NCBI RefSeq assembly: GCF_030285625.1 | Contig: NZ_CP127294.1 | Span: 7,472,001-7,536,000 of the forward strand | Direction of reading: 5' to 3' | DNA: 64,000 nucleotides | Origin: Amycolatopsis sp. 2-15 | GTDB taxonomy: Bacteria > Actinomycetota > Actinomycetes > Mycobacteriales > Pseudonocardiaceae | In this document: piece by piece, positions 52,659 to 62,114 of the stretch | Layout of the letters: each line of letters begins with the position of its first letter | How positions within the stretch are numbered: position 1 is the stretch's first letter | The notes under the pieces: model-generated | Database searches by the model: none | What the model was told of the DNA's origin: nothing | Seen by the model: the letters and a program-made list of their open reading frames with translations, nothing else | Translations under genes and position numbers: made by a program

Positions 52659-54308
52659 GTGAGTGCAACAAGGGTGAAGGGCGCGATCGCGTTGGCGATG
52701 GCTCTGGTGCTGGGTACCACGGGCCTCGGCTCCAGGCCCGCCGCCGCGGAGCCTTCCTCGATGACACCGGACTGCGCCGGGCTGGCCGGTCTCCGGATTC
52801 CCGCGTCGGTCATGAGCCTGCCGACGACCGGCGGACGCGTCGAGTCCGCTTCGGAGACCACGAGCGTCCTGAGTGGACAGACCGTCGAGTACTGCCACGT
52901 CGACGCCGACCTCTTCCCCGTCAACCCAGCCGCGCCCGACATCAAGATGAGCGTCGATCTGCCCCGCGGCTGGAACCGGAAGGCGCTCATGTTCGGTGGC
53001 GGCGGCTTCGACGGCATCGTTCCCGACCTGACGGCGAACGTGCCGTTCGGCCCGGTCGACCAGCCGGTGCCGCTGGCCCGCCACTACGCGACGTTCGCGA
53101 GCGACTCCGGCCACCAGCAGGACCCGGCCGCCACTCCGTCACTGGACGGGACGTTCGGCGTCAACGACGAAGCCCTGACCAACTTCGCGGCCGGCGACGC
53201 GCTCAAGAAGACTCGCGACGCCAGCCTGTTCCTCATCCGGCACGCCTACCGGGCCGCGCCGGCCGAGGTCTACTTCGCCGGCGGTTCGACCGGAGGCCGT
53301 GAGGCCCTCATCGTCGCCCAGCGGTGGCCGACCGCGTTCGACGGCGTGATCTCCGCGTACCCGGCGTGGAACAACCTCAGTGAGATCCTGGACCTCGGGT
53401 ATCTGGCGCAGATCCTGTCCCGTCCGGGAGCTTTCCCCGAGCCCGCCAAGCAGTCGCTGCTCTACACCAGCGTCGTCCACGCCTGCGACGACCTGGACGG
53501 GGTCGCGGACAACGTCATCTCCAACCCGAGCGGCTGCCACTTCGACCCGCACTCGCTCCGGTGCCCCGGTGGCGCCGACACCGGGCCGGCGTGCCTGTCC
53601 GACGCCCAGATCGACGCCGTGACCGCCATGTCCTCACCGTTCCGGTGGCCGTATCCGGTCGCCAGCGGCGAGACCCAGTACCCCGGTTTCCCGTTCCTGT
53701 CGGGTGCGGACATGAGGACGCCGTTCCTCGGGTTCGGCACCGCCGCGCCCGCGAATCCCATGCCGGTGACCAGCGGCTACGGGATGCAGTACTGGGCTCA
53801 GTGGGTCAAGCACTTCCTGACCCGGGACCCCGGCTACAACCCGCTCGACCTGGATCCCGGCAACCCCGGCAAGTGGCTCGGGCGGATCAGCCACCTGTCG
53901 ACGATCGAAGACCGCAACAATGCCGACCTCCGCCCGTTCGCCCGCGCCGGCGGCAAACTGATCCTGCTCCACGGCGCCGCGGACGAACTGGTTTCCCCCT
54001 ACTCCACCAGCGACTACTACTCCCGCGTGCGCACTCTGCTCGGCCCTCGTCCGACCGACGCGTTCATGCGCTATTACGTCGTGCCGGGGTCGAACCACGC
54101 GAACTCGGGCACACCCGCCTTCGCCGCGTCGTGGGACTCACTGTCCGCGCTCGACCAATGGGTCCGAAGCGGCCAGTCTCCCGCGAACCCGGTCGTCGCC
54201 GACGCGAACCACGGCAACCGCACCCGTCCACTGTGTGCCTATCCACAATGGCCCAAGTATCAGGCCGGTGATCCGGACAGCGCGTCCAGCTTCGTCTGCA
54301 CGCGCTGA
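52659..54308 (+). CDS. secreted tannase/feruloyl-esterase family hydrolase
   Basis: The 549-residue protein starts with GTG and a signal peptide (AIALAMALVLGTTGLGSRPAAA). The nucleophile lies in FAGGSTGGREA near residue 210, the acid in LHGAADELVSP near 435 and the histidine in VPGSNHANSG near 480, with the paired cysteines next to Ser and His (CP.., CDDLDG region) that fasten the family's active site. It cleaves ester-linked phenolic acids outside the cell. The short 13-bp gap to the symporter gene suggests one operon for release, uptake and (with the CoA ligase) activation of a phenolic acid. Confidence 0.88.
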   Translation: MSATRVKGAIALAMALVLGTTGLGSRPAAAEPSSMTPDCAGLAGLRIPASVMSLPTTGGRVESASETTSVLSGQTVEYCHVDADLFPVNPAAPDIKMSVDLPRGWNRKALMFGGGGFDGIVPDLTANVPFGPVDQPVPLARHYATFASDSGHQQDPAATPSLDGTFGVNDEALTNFAAGDALKKTRDASLFLIRHAYRAAPAEVYFAGGSTGGREALIVAQRWPTAFDGVISAYPAWNNLSEILDLGYLAQILSRPGAFPEPAKQSLLYTSVVHACDDLDGVADNVISNPSGCHFDPHSLRCPGGADTGPACLSDAQIDAVTAMSSPFRWPYPVASGETQYPGFPFLSGADMRTPFLGFGTAAPANPMPVTSGYGMQYWAQWVKHFLTRDPGYNPLDLDPGNPGKWLGRISHLSTIEDRNNADLRPFARAGGKLILLHGAADELVSPYSTSDYYSRVRTLLGPRPTDAFMRYYVVPGSNHANSGTPAFAASWDSLSALDQWVRSGQSPANPVVADANHGNRTRPLCAYPQWPKYQAGDPDSASSFVCTR

Positions 54309-54499
54309 CGGCACCGGCGGGCTCTACGGCACGCCTTTCGTGCACATCGGGCTGCAAGAACTCGATGCCGAAACTCGTCGGGCGTCGGCTCGATCGACTC
54401 GATCTCGCCCAGGCCTCGCTTGCTCACCGTCCACAGTGGTCGGTGGCGGGCCCGAGCTGCGCCCGAGCTGTCGCGTTGCCGTCCGCGGGATGATCTCGG

Positions 54500-54820
54500 C
54501 GGTGGCTTCAGCCGCGGCGAATGCAGCTTCGGGTAGCGCCACGCTCGCGGCGGTGTGGCGCAGATCGTGCAGCCGGACCGGCGGAAACCCGGCCCGACGG
54601 GCCAACTCCTGGACTCGAGCGGTCACGTCCCCCCGGGGGCAGCGGGCTGCTATAGGTTGAGTGAACAACAAGCTGCTATATCGAACCACGCGGCATCGAG
54701 CCTGGCCCGAGCCTTGTCCTGGGTGGTGAGGTGCGTCCCGAGGACGACTTGGGCGCCAACTCACCGGTGTCCCAGCCGTACTGAACGATCTGATTCGCCA
54801 CCTTGAGCATCGCCGCGGCC
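54500..54820 (-). pseudogene. tyrosine recombinase (phage integrase) remnant
   Basis: A leftward frame contains RVQELARRAGFPPVRLHDLR followed by HTAASVAL, the box II R-x-x-H region of a tyrosine recombinase. The catalytic tyrosine is not in frame and upstream pieces (VANQIVQYGWDTGELAPKSS) lie in another frame. It is a short relic with several lesions. Confidence 0.65.
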
Positions 54821-54990
54821 AGATACGGAGGCGGTGGACGCCGGTGTCGCTGTGGGCGGTGCGCAGGAGTCGGCCGTCGGGTAACCGCTGTTGTTCCGGC
54901 GGTCCGGCCTGGCCTCCACCGACCGTCGGCGTCGCCACTCGGCGGCGCCGGCCGGGGACGCACCAACCGCCACAACGGCTTTCCTGATCG

Positions 54991-55542
54991 TCAGTTGTGG
55001 AATGCGTCAGTGATCAATTCGCCCGGAACCGGTAGGCCGAGGTGCTCGAGGAGGGCGGCCAGCTTGGCGTCGAGTTCTCGCCCGACCTGCCCGATGCGAG
55101 GATCGTGAAAGCTGTCGAATCGCGTGCTGGGCTGATCGATTGTGAACCGGGTGCGGTCGTCGTGATCCACGTAGATCGCGGTGCGCAATGGCGCATAGAG
55201 CATCACTGAGGGGTCGTGCCGGAACATGCGCTGAGCGTAGACGTGATTGCCCATCAGGTATTCCGCGCACGGACGCGATTCGGCGGCCAATTCCATCAGA
55301 GAGCCGACATCGGTTCCCCAGTACCGAATGAAGCTGTGCGGGGCGTTTTCCTCAGCAGCCTCGCGGACGACGTCCCAGCCGGCCCGTTCCCTCTTGAACT
55401 GCTCGATTCGAGCAGCGTCGAGCACCGGTACCGCGCGTTCGTAATCGTCTCGGAATTCCGAAAAGGTTGTCGTGACGGGGATGGTCAGGCGGAGCACCTC
55501 GTGTGCGAAAGTCTGGATGGAAGGGGAATCCTTGGCGGGCAT
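54991..55542 (-). CDS. DUF302-domain protein
   Basis: The 183-residue soluble protein carries in its second half the DUF302 pattern (MLYAPLRTAIYVDHDDRTRF, DQPSTRFDSFHDPRIGQVGR, LAALLEHLGLPVP), a small alpha/beta fold of unknown catalytic role that may bind hydrophobic ligands. The first half is helical. It is 105 bp downstream of the alpha/beta hydrolase gene in the same direction and is probably co-transcribed. Confidence 0.75.
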   Translation of the reverse strand: MPAKDSPSIQTFAHEVLRLTIPVTTTFSEFRDDYERAVPVLDAARIEQFKRERAGWDVVREAAEENAPHSFIRYWGTDVGSLMELAAESRPCAEYLMGNHVYAQRMFRHDPSVMLYAPLRTAIYVDHDDRTRFTIDQPSTRFDSFHDPRIGQVGRELDAKLAALLEHLGLPVPGELITDAFHN

Positions 55543-55647
55543 GGCGTTGCTGTCCTTCGATGGTCATGGCTGTTGCTCGACGGGGGTCGGGGGAACCGGT
55601 GAGAGCGGCCCCACGGTGCCGATCGCCGACGGCACCGTGGCGGCCGG

Positions 55648-56487
55648 TCAGTCGCGGAGGAAGTCCAGTACCTGCTGTACGAACAGGTCGTGGTACTGGA
55701 AGATCCCGCCGTGGCCCGCGTCCGGGTAGATGCTCAACGTGGCGTTGGGCAGCAGCCGCGCGAGGTGGAACGAGCTGATCGTCGGCACCAGAATGTCGTT
55801 GTCGCCGTTGACGACCAGGACAGGCTTGTCCACGTCGGCCAGACCGGCAGGTGAGGTGCCCTGCTCCCATTTCGTGGCCGCGGCCAACTGGGCACCGATC
55901 GTCTCGTCCGTCACGAGCGTGTCGCGGTCCTCGGTTCGCTCGTCCAGGCGAGCGAGAAAGGCATCCGCGGCTTCCTGGCTGCGGAGCGTCGGCGAGAAGA
56001 AGAGAAAGTGCTTGGGGTGCTTGCCTTCAGTGGCCGACTTCCCGAAAGCGCTTTGCAGCCCGGCGCCCCAGCCGGCAGGCCCTTCGTCACCGGCGGGCGA
56101 GGTGCCGGCCAGGACGATTCGCCGGACCAGATCGGGTCGCTGCTGGGCGACCGCCTGGGCCACCATGCCACCCAGGGAAAAGCCCAGCAGATCGGCGGTG
56201 TCCAGCCCGAGAGCCTCCAGGAAGGTCACCGTGTCGGCGGCCATCGCCTCGATGCTGTCGGGGGTGGTGCCGCCGGAGCCGCCGACGCCCCGGAGGTCCA
56301 CCACGATGACGCGTCGCTCAGCCGCGAAGCCGTCGACCACGACGGGGTCCCAGTCGTCCAGCACCGCGGTGATGTGGTTCAGCAACACCAGCGGCCCGCC
56401 GGCGGCCGGACCCAACTCGCGGTACGCGAACGGTGTTCCGCCGACGTCCACCGTCTCGGCCGGTGCTTGCACAAAACTCGCTGCCAT
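55648..56487 (-). CDS. alpha/beta hydrolase
   Basis: The 279-residue cytoplasmic protein has the full fold: oxyanion loop region LNHITAV, nucleophile elbow GFSLGGMVAQ near 103, acid in NGDNDILVP near 232 and His in DAGHGGIFQ near 260. A glycine-rich loop VDLRGVGGSGGTT precedes the elbow. It resembles haloperoxidase-like or epoxide-hydrolase-like enzymes. No signal peptide is present. It is divergent from the SDR gene at 56995. Confidence 0.88.
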   Translation of the reverse strand: MAASFVQAPAETVDVGGTPFAYRELGPAAGGPLVLLNHITAVLDDWDPVVVDGFAAERRVIVVDLRGVGGSGGTTPDSIEAMAADTVTFLEALGLDTADLLGFSLGGMVAQAVAQQRPDLVRRIVLAGTSPAGDEGPAGWGAGLQSAFGKSATEGKHPKHFLFFSPTLRSQEAADAFLARLDERTEDRDTLVTDETIGAQLAAATKWEQGTSPAGLADVDKPVLVVNGDNDILVPTISSFHLARLLPNATLSIYPDAGHGGIFQYHDLFVQQVLDFLRD

Positions 56488-56994
56488 GTCTTGCCTTTCT
56501 TGCGCGGTGGCACCGCGCTCGTTGAGGGGAATTCGCCTCCTGGCGCTGTTCGACAGCCTCGCCTGGATCGGCGGGGAGCCGCTTCCGTCGGAAGACCACC
56601 GCCGGGCAGCGCGGCACTCCGCGCCAGGCAGTCATTCCTCCGTGCGACCGCTGTGTGCGCAGGTCGGCGCAGTCAGGACGAGCTGACGAAATCAGGTTTC
56701 GTGATGAGCTACGCGCACACTGAACCGATTGAGGTCCCACCCGGGGTCGGCGATCGACGGAAATCCCCTTGCCCGTTACCGTGCGATCGGCACGGCCTGA
56801 GCTTTCACGTGCTCGGGGCCGGATCAATGAGCCGCAGTCTCGCTGGCAGTCATTCGACTTATGCGAACGGATTCCGTCATGCCGACACTGATGGGACAGC
56901 CGGGAGTGAGCCGGTGATGGCGAGCCGGCCTGTGCCGACCGTTCTCGGTCACCGCTCCGCTTCCATGATCTGCCGAAGAGCAACGAGGAGCACC
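56488..56994. promoter_or_regulatory. divergent intergenic region
   Basis: About 500 bp between the alpha/beta hydrolase and SDR genes without a supported coding sequence. It holds both promoters; GAGGAG before 56995 is the SDR ribosome site. I see no clear palindromic operator. Confidence 0.4.
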
Positions 56995-57807
56995 ATGTCA
57001 CAGATCGTCCTTGTTACCGGGGCCTCCAGTGACCTCGGAGCTGCCACCGCCAACGCGCTGGCCGGTTCAGGCCACACCGCATACGCCGGGATCAGCCCGG
57101 CAGTCGTCCACCCGGTCGGCCGCCTCGCCGAGCCGAGCGGCCGCGGCGCGCGCCTGCGCCCCATTTCGCTGGACGTGGCCGACCAGCGCTCGGTCTCGAC
57201 CGCGGTCGGCGACATATTGGCGGAAGCCGGAAGAATCGACGCAGTGGTCCACGCCGTCGGCCCGGTGCCCCGGGGACCGCTCGAATCCTTCACCCCTTAC
57301 CAGCTGGCGCAGATCTACGACGCGCATGTGTTGTCCACTCAGCGTGTCAACCGTTCCGTGCTGCCGCAGATGCGCCAACGGCAGGAAGGCCTGCTGGTGT
57401 GGGTGGTGCCGGCGAACCACGAAGCCGAGGGCGCTCCCTACCTTGCGCTGCACTCCGAAGCGGTCACGATGATCGACCATCTCGCAGCGAGCTACGCCCA
57501 GGAGCTCATCGAGTTCGGGGTCGAGACCACGATCGTCGTCCCCGGCTTCCTGGTCCCCGAGACCGGCCCGCGCGTTCGCACCGTCCATCCGGACGACGCC
57601 GAGACGGTTCAAGCCTATGAAGGCCGATACCCCGGCCTGGTCCACCGGGTGGACTCGAAGCTGGCCGAGCACGCGCTCACGGGCGCGGAGGTCACCCTCG
57701 CGGCCCAGGCCATCGCGGCCGTCGTCGGCAGCCCCAAGGGCACCCGTCCACTGAGGATCGCTCCCGGCCGACCCAGCGCCGCGTCCGGCCAGGGCGCCGT
57801 GCGGTAG
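56995..57807 (+). CDS. SDR-fold protein lacking the usual catalytic Ser-Tyr-Lys
   Basis: The 270-residue protein keeps the cofactor loop (TGASSDLG, residues 8-15) and the general SDR pattern, including VVHAVG in place of NNAG. The catalytic segment differs: where relatives have a Ser and Y-x3-K, this one reads WVVPANHEAEGAPYLALHSEAV, with no Y-x3-K. The C-terminal part (VETTIVVPGFLVPETGP) is normal. It may bind NAD(P) without classical oxidoreductase activity, or use other residues. It is convergent with the giant LuxR-family gene. Confidence 0.8.
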   Translation: MSQIVLVTGASSDLGAATANALAGSGHTAYAGISPAVVHPVGRLAEPSGRGARLRPISLDVADQRSVSTAVGDILAEAGRIDAVVHAVGPVPRGPLESFTPYQLAQIYDAHVLSTQRVNRSVLPQMRQRQEGLLVWVVPANHEAEGAPYLALHSEAVTMIDHLAASYAQELIEFGVETTIVVPGFLVPETGPRVRTVHPDDAETVQAYEGRYPGLVHRVDSKLAEHALTGAEVTLAAQAIAAVVGSPKGTRPLRIAPGRPSAASGQGAVR

Positions 57808-57811
57808 GGCG

Positions 57812-57831
57812 GTCAACCTGGCCGGGTTGAC
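57812..57831. terminator. short hairpin between convergent genes
   Basis: GTCAACC-TGGCCG-GGTTGAC forms a 7-bp stem in the 63-bp gap between two convergent genes and may end both transcripts. There is no T-run. Confidence 0.4.
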
Positions 57832-57870
57832 GAGAGGTTCACCGACTCGTCGTTCGTCACTGTGGCGGTG

Positions 57871-60756
57871 TCATTTCTCCAGCGCCGCGAGCGCGTCGCG
57901 AAGTGCCGCCCTGGAGGTGATCCCGAGCTTCGGAAAGATCTGGTACAGGTGTGCACCGATGGTCCGGTGCGAGAGGTACAAGCGCTCGGCGATCTGTTTG
58001 TTGCTCAAGCCGGAAGCCGCGAGATCCGCTATCTCCCGCTCCTGGGGCGTGAGCACTTCTCCGCTCGCCGTGGTTCTCGATGCGCCCCATCCGGTGGCCC
58101 GGAGCTCCTTGGCGGCACGGTCCGCCCAGGGCCCGGCGCCGAGCAGCGAGAAGGCGTCGTACGCCAGACGCAGCGGCTCTCGCGAGTCGGCGTTCGCCCG
58201 GGCGCGTCGCAGCCGTTCCCCATACGCCAGTTGCACACGGGCCAGATCGAACGGCCACCTTTCGACGCCCGGCCTCGCCAGCGCCTCCTCGAACAGGCGC
58301 ACCGCCTCGTCGTCCTCGGTGGCGCACAACGCCGCCGAACCGGCGGCAAGCAGGCTGAGCCGCGGGGACAGCGCACCGATGTCGGCCTCCCGCATGGCCC
58401 GCACGTGAGCGGCGGCGGCGCTGTGCCGGTCGGTCCGTACCGCGGCTTCGACGACGTCCAACGCCACCCACAACGCATGCGGCACGTGGGAGGCGAACGT
58501 ACCCGCTGGGCCCAGGGCCGTCGCGTTCCGATAGGCGCTTTCGAAGTCACCACGGCCGGATTCGGCGACGGTGCGGACGTGCCGGGCGTAGTGCAGTGCT
58601 GCCCCCACTCCCCGGGGTGTGGCCCAGCGAACGATCTGGTCGGTCAGGCGGTCGGCCGCTTCGTCGTCGCCTCGGGCCGCGGCGACGACGGCTTGGCAAT
58701 ACCAGAAGTACCAAGTGAAGAAGTGATACCCGGAGTCCTGGCACACCTGGGTTCCTTCGTCTGCCAGTTCCAGGCATTCGTCCCACCTGCCGGTGAGATA
58801 GTCGTCCAGGCACAGGTGCATCAACGCGCCGACGTGCCGGCGTGGCGGACCGCCGTCGCGCCCTTGGAGAACGACTCGCCACGACGGCTCGCGGACATCT
58901 GCCAGGCGATCGACGTAGAGCGCGCCGGTGCCCGCGCGAACGATGCGGCCGGGGTCGGTTTCCTTCTGCAGGTCGCTGAGCACGGATTCCAGCTGCTCCA
59001 GAGCCCCGGCACCGGAACGAACCGGGTCGGAGAAGGTCTTGGCGGCCACCGACAGCAGGGCGGGCGGCTCCGGTCGCAGGCGTCGAAGCGTTGCGTACAA
59101 AGGATCCCACAGCTCCGCGCGGCCACTGAAGAAGCAGAGGAGCAGCAGCAGGTGGAGCGCGTCGATGAGGGCGCCGTCCTGGGCGTCGTAGCGGTGCATG
59201 CCGGACTCGACGGCGCCGGCCAGCAGTCGGTGGGCGGTGTCGATGTCCCCGTCGCCGTTGATGATCAAGAAGACAGCGGCGGCCGCGAAGTGGAGGGAGC
59301 CCATCAGCTCCGGGTCGGCCAAACGGGCGCCTTCGAGCAGTTCCGAGGCGTTGCGGAGCTGCCCGGTCGCGTCGGCGCCGATGTAGGCGGCCTCGGCGAG
59401 CCGGCGAGCGCGATCCGAGCCGCGGGGGCTCAGATCGGCAGCCCTTACCAGCGCTGCCACCGCACCGACGGCGTCTCCGCGGGCCGCGATGCGACGCGCC
59501 GCTTGTTCCAGCAGGCCGGCCACCTGCTCATCCGGCTCGACGGAAGCTTCGCCGAGGTGCCAGGCCCGCCGCTCGGGGTGGCTCACCAGCACCTCGGCCA
59601 ACGCTCGATGAGCCGCTCGGCGCTCGGCACTCGTGCAAGCGTCCACGACCGCCGAGCGGATCAAGGGGTGCCGGAAAACGAGCCGGCGCGTACCTTCGTC
59701 GAAAGCCACCAGCCGATCCTGCTCGGCCGAGGCGAGGTCGTCGAGGTCGGATTCGTAGCCGGCCTGCCGTGCGGACGCCTGCAGGAGCGCGAGATTACCG
59801 GTTCCCTCCAGCGTCGCGAGCAGTAACAGCCGCCGTGCGGCGAGGGAGAGGGCAGACGCCCGAGAGACGAACAGCGCCTGGAGCCGTTGGCTGAGCGGGA
59901 GTACTGGGGGAAGGCTCTCCAGGGCCGCGCGCTGCTCGCCGCTCAGCGCCGTGGGCAGCTCGAGCAGAGCCAGCGGGTTCCCCTCCGCCACCGACAGCAG
60001 TCGCTGACGCACCCGAGCGGCCAGCGTCGGGAATCGGGTGTTGAGCAGGAGCTCTGATGACTCTCCGTCCAACGGCGGCACCTCGTACTCGGGCAGGCCA
60101 CCGCGGTTGAAGAAGGTCTCACTTCCCGAGCGCATGGCGCCGAGGAAGGTGACGCGGGTGCCGCTGAGCCTGCGGGCGACGAAGCCCAGTACAGCGGCGC
60201 TGGCCCGATCAAGCCACGGCAGGTCGTCGACGATCAGGAGCAGCGGGCCGGCCTTGGCCACGTGACGCAGGAGCATGAGAGTCGCGTTCGACACGACGAG
60301 CCGTTCCGGCGGTGATCCGCTCCCGAAGCCCAGGGCGACTTGCAGCGCATCGGCGTGTGGCGGGTCGAGTTCCCCGAACGCCTCATAAAGGGGGAAGAGG
60401 ACCTGGTTCAGTCCGGAATAGCTCACGTCGGCCTCGAACTCGACGCCGGCGGCACGCAGGACCCGTGAGCCACTCGCGACCGCGGTTTCGGCCACGGCAT
60501 CGAGCAGAACGGTCTTGCCCACCCCCGCCGCGCCCGACAACAGGAGCGCCCCACCGCGATCTGTCGCGGCGAGGAAGCCGCGGATCCTCTCGAGCGCCAC
60601 GCCGCGTCCCACCAGGGAATCGACACCACCGTGTTCGAAAAGGCCGTTGTCGCGCACCGGATCACGCTCCCCCGCCTGCGCGGCCCGTCGAGAATTCCCG
60701 GCCCGGCGCCCGGCCTCGCGGGCCGGACTGTCCACAAGCGATTCGCCGGTGTGCAA
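57871..60756 (-). CDS. large ATP-binding LuxR-family (LAL) transcriptional regulator
   Basis: The up to 961-residue protein has an N-terminal STAND/AAA-type ATPase (Walker A GAAGVGKT at about 75-82, Walker B LLLIVDDLPWLD near 172), a long helical repeat region (about 380-880) and a C-terminal LuxR helix-turn-helix (LTPQEREIADLAASGLSNKQ, then IAERLYLSHRTIGAHLYQIF). The farthest start is a TTG at 60756; GTG codons nearer the ATPase (for example 60726 and 60660) are equally possible. LAL proteins switch on nearby catabolic or secondary-metabolite genes. It is divergent from the AraC gene. Confidence 0.9.
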   Translation of the reverse strand: MHTGESLVDSPAREAGRRAGNSRRAAQAGERDPVRDNGLFEHGGVDSLVGRGVALERIRGFLAATDRGGALLLSGAAGVGKTVLLDAVAETAVASGSRVLRAAGVEFEADVSYSGLNQVLFPLYEAFGELDPPHADALQVALGFGSGSPPERLVVSNATLMLLRHVAKAGPLLLIVDDLPWLDRASAAVLGFVARRLSGTRVTFLGAMRSGSETFFNRGGLPEYEVPPLDGESSELLLNTRFPTLAARVRQRLLSVAEGNPLALLELPTALSGEQRAALESLPPVLPLSQRLQALFVSRASALSLAARRLLLLATLEGTGNLALLQASARQAGYESDLDDLASAEQDRLVAFDEGTRRLVFRHPLIRSAVVDACTSAERRAAHRALAEVLVSHPERRAWHLGEASVEPDEQVAGLLEQAARRIAARGDAVGAVAALVRAADLSPRGSDRARRLAEAAYIGADATGQLRNASELLEGARLADPELMGSLHFAAAAVFLIINGDGDIDTAHRLLAGAVESGMHRYDAQDGALIDALHLLLLLCFFSGRAELWDPLYATLRRLRPEPPALLSVAAKTFSDPVRSGAGALEQLESVLSDLQKETDPGRIVRAGTGALYVDRLADVREPSWRVVLQGRDGGPPRRHVGALMHLCLDDYLTGRWDECLELADEGTQVCQDSGYHFFTWYFWYCQAVVAAARGDDEAADRLTDQIVRWATPRGVGAALHYARHVRTVAESGRGDFESAYRNATALGPAGTFASHVPHALWVALDVVEAAVRTDRHSAAAAHVRAMREADIGALSPRLSLLAAGSAALCATEDDEAVRLFEEALARPGVERWPFDLARVQLAYGERLRRARANADSREPLRLAYDAFSLLGAGPWADRAAKELRATGWGASRTTASGEVLTPQEREIADLAASGLSNKQIAERLYLSHRTIGAHLYQIFPKLGITSRAALRDALAALEK

Positions 60757-61155
60757 TTCTGGCTGTCAACGTAGGCGATCCTTCACTCCTACCGCGCGGG
60801 GTGCTGACGTCAGCCGTTGTGCAGACGGGGCGCTCAAGCAGTGGTTCCGCGTTCGGGTGTTCGATAATTTCGGACAATGCTCCACAGCATCGCGTGAAAG
60901 TTGGCGTGGGCCGGCCAGGTCAGGTCGCCGCTCGCCGATGTGGCGTCGGGCGGCGGCAACACCTCGCGGCGATCGCCCTTCGGCGACACTGCGCGACCGT
61001 ATTGTCCGCAGCCGGATCGTCCACGGTTGGATTGGATCTCGTGAAATGATCCGATGTCATATGATCCTGGCTCCTCGGTCGGGAGCGCTGGGCCGCTCGT
61101 GCGGAACCACTCGCGCATTCAGCGTCGCAGCCTAGAAGGAGGTTCGAACGAAAAC
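60757..61155. promoter_or_regulatory. divergent region with a direct repeat ATGATCC
   Basis: About 400 bp between the LAL and AraC genes. ATGATCC occurs at 61046-61052 and 61061-61067, 15 bp apart and about 90-110 bp before the AraC start, in a locally AT-richer stretch. AraC proteins often bind such tandem sites, so autoregulation is possible. Confidence 0.35.
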
Positions 61156-62058
61156 ATGGCTCAAGATCCGGAAGACTTTGCCGATTCTCCACGGCCGCCG
61201 GCTTACGGCGAGCACGATGCGCTCTCGGACGTGCTGCAGGCGATTCACCTGCAGGGCGGCGATGTGCGACGCCGGTCGAGCCCGCGTGAGCGGCACCCAG
61301 CCGGGGCCAGGGTGTTGCACATCGTCGAGGAGGGCGGGCTCAGCGTCGAGGTCGCGGGCGAAAACTCCGTGGAACTGGGCACAGGGGACCTGGTGCTGCT
61401 CGTGCGGGGTGATGCCCACCTCGTCCGAGCGACGCCGGACGCGAGCTGGGTGACCGGGGAGTTCCTCGTCGAGACGGTTGTCGCCGCGCCGCTGCTCGGT
61501 GTTCTGCCGCCGGCGATCGTGATCCGCGGCGGCCCGGGATCCGCGGCGTGGCTCCCGCCGATCAAGGAGCTGCTCATGTCCGAGGTGACGCACCCGGCAC
61601 CCGGCGCCCGCGTGATGGTGTCCCGAGCGCTCGATTTGCTCTTCGTCTGGTCGCTGCGGTCGTGGGCCTCATCCGGCGATGTGCGTCACGCCGGCTGGCT
61701 GACGGCAGCGCTGGACCCGGTGCTCGCACCGGTCCTCACCGCGATCCACCGAGACCCCGGTCGTGACTGGCCCGTCGACGAGCTGGCGCGGCTCACGTCG
61801 CTGTCGCGTTCGGCGTTCGCGACGCGCTTCGCCGAGTCGGTCGGGGAAACGCCCGGCTCGTACGTGTTGCGATGCCGGCTGGGCCAAGCGGCGCACCTGC
61901 TGCGCGGCACGGCCGACCCGGTCGGCCGGATCGCGGCCCGCGTGGGCTACACCTCCGAAGCCGCCTTCAGCCGGGCCTTTTCCCGTGCCTACGGCAGTTC
62001 GCCACGGACGTGGCGCGGCGGGGCCGGTTCTGATTCCTCCGAACGAACGCCGGAATAA
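61156..62058 (+). CDS. AraC-family regulator with cupin-type sensor
   Basis: The 300-residue protein has an N-terminal cupin_6-like domain (about 20-180: LHIVEEGGLSVEVAGENSVE, LGTGDLVLLVRGDAHLV) and two AraC helix-turn-helix motifs (DELARLTSLSRSAFATRFAE, then VGYTSEAAFSRAFSRAYGSSP). It starts at ATG 61156 with GAAGGAGG somewhat far upstream. Its neighbours are the LAL regulator and two alpha/beta hydrolases, which may be its targets. Confidence 0.9.
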   Translation: MAQDPEDFADSPRPPAYGEHDALSDVLQAIHLQGGDVRRRSSPRERHPAGARVLHIVEEGGLSVEVAGENSVELGTGDLVLLVRGDAHLVRATPDASWVTGEFLVETVVAAPLLGVLPPAIVIRGGPGSAAWLPPIKELLMSEVTHPAPGARVMVSRALDLLFVWSLRSWASSGDVRHAGWLTAALDPVLAPVLTAIHRDPGRDWPVDELARLTSLSRSAFATRFAESVGETPGSYVLRCRLGQAAHLLRGTADPVGRIAARVGYTSEAAFSRAFSRAYGSSPRTWRGGAGSDSSERTPE

Positions 62059-62069
62059 CTCGGCCGGTA

Positions 62070-62108
62070 CCGGACGACACCGCCGGGCCGGCCGGCGGTG
62101 TCGTCCGG
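62070..62108. terminator. strong bidirectional hairpin between convergent genes
   Basis: A perfect 17-bp stem (CCGGACGACACCGCCGG and its complement) with a 5-nt loop fills the 56-bp gap between the AraC and hydrolase stop codons. It is a clear two-way terminator. Confidence 0.85.
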
Positions 62109-62114
62109 TTCACG

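Noticed and set aside
35119..54308. Secondary-metabolite gene cluster
   Set aside because: Despite a CoA ligase and regulators, there is no PKS, NRPS, terpene or RiPP core gene; the genes fit catabolism better.
57862..59826. Open frame of 654 codons antisense to the LAL regulator
   Set aside because: No recognisable motif; the LAL protein on the minus strand has the ATPase and LuxR motifs.
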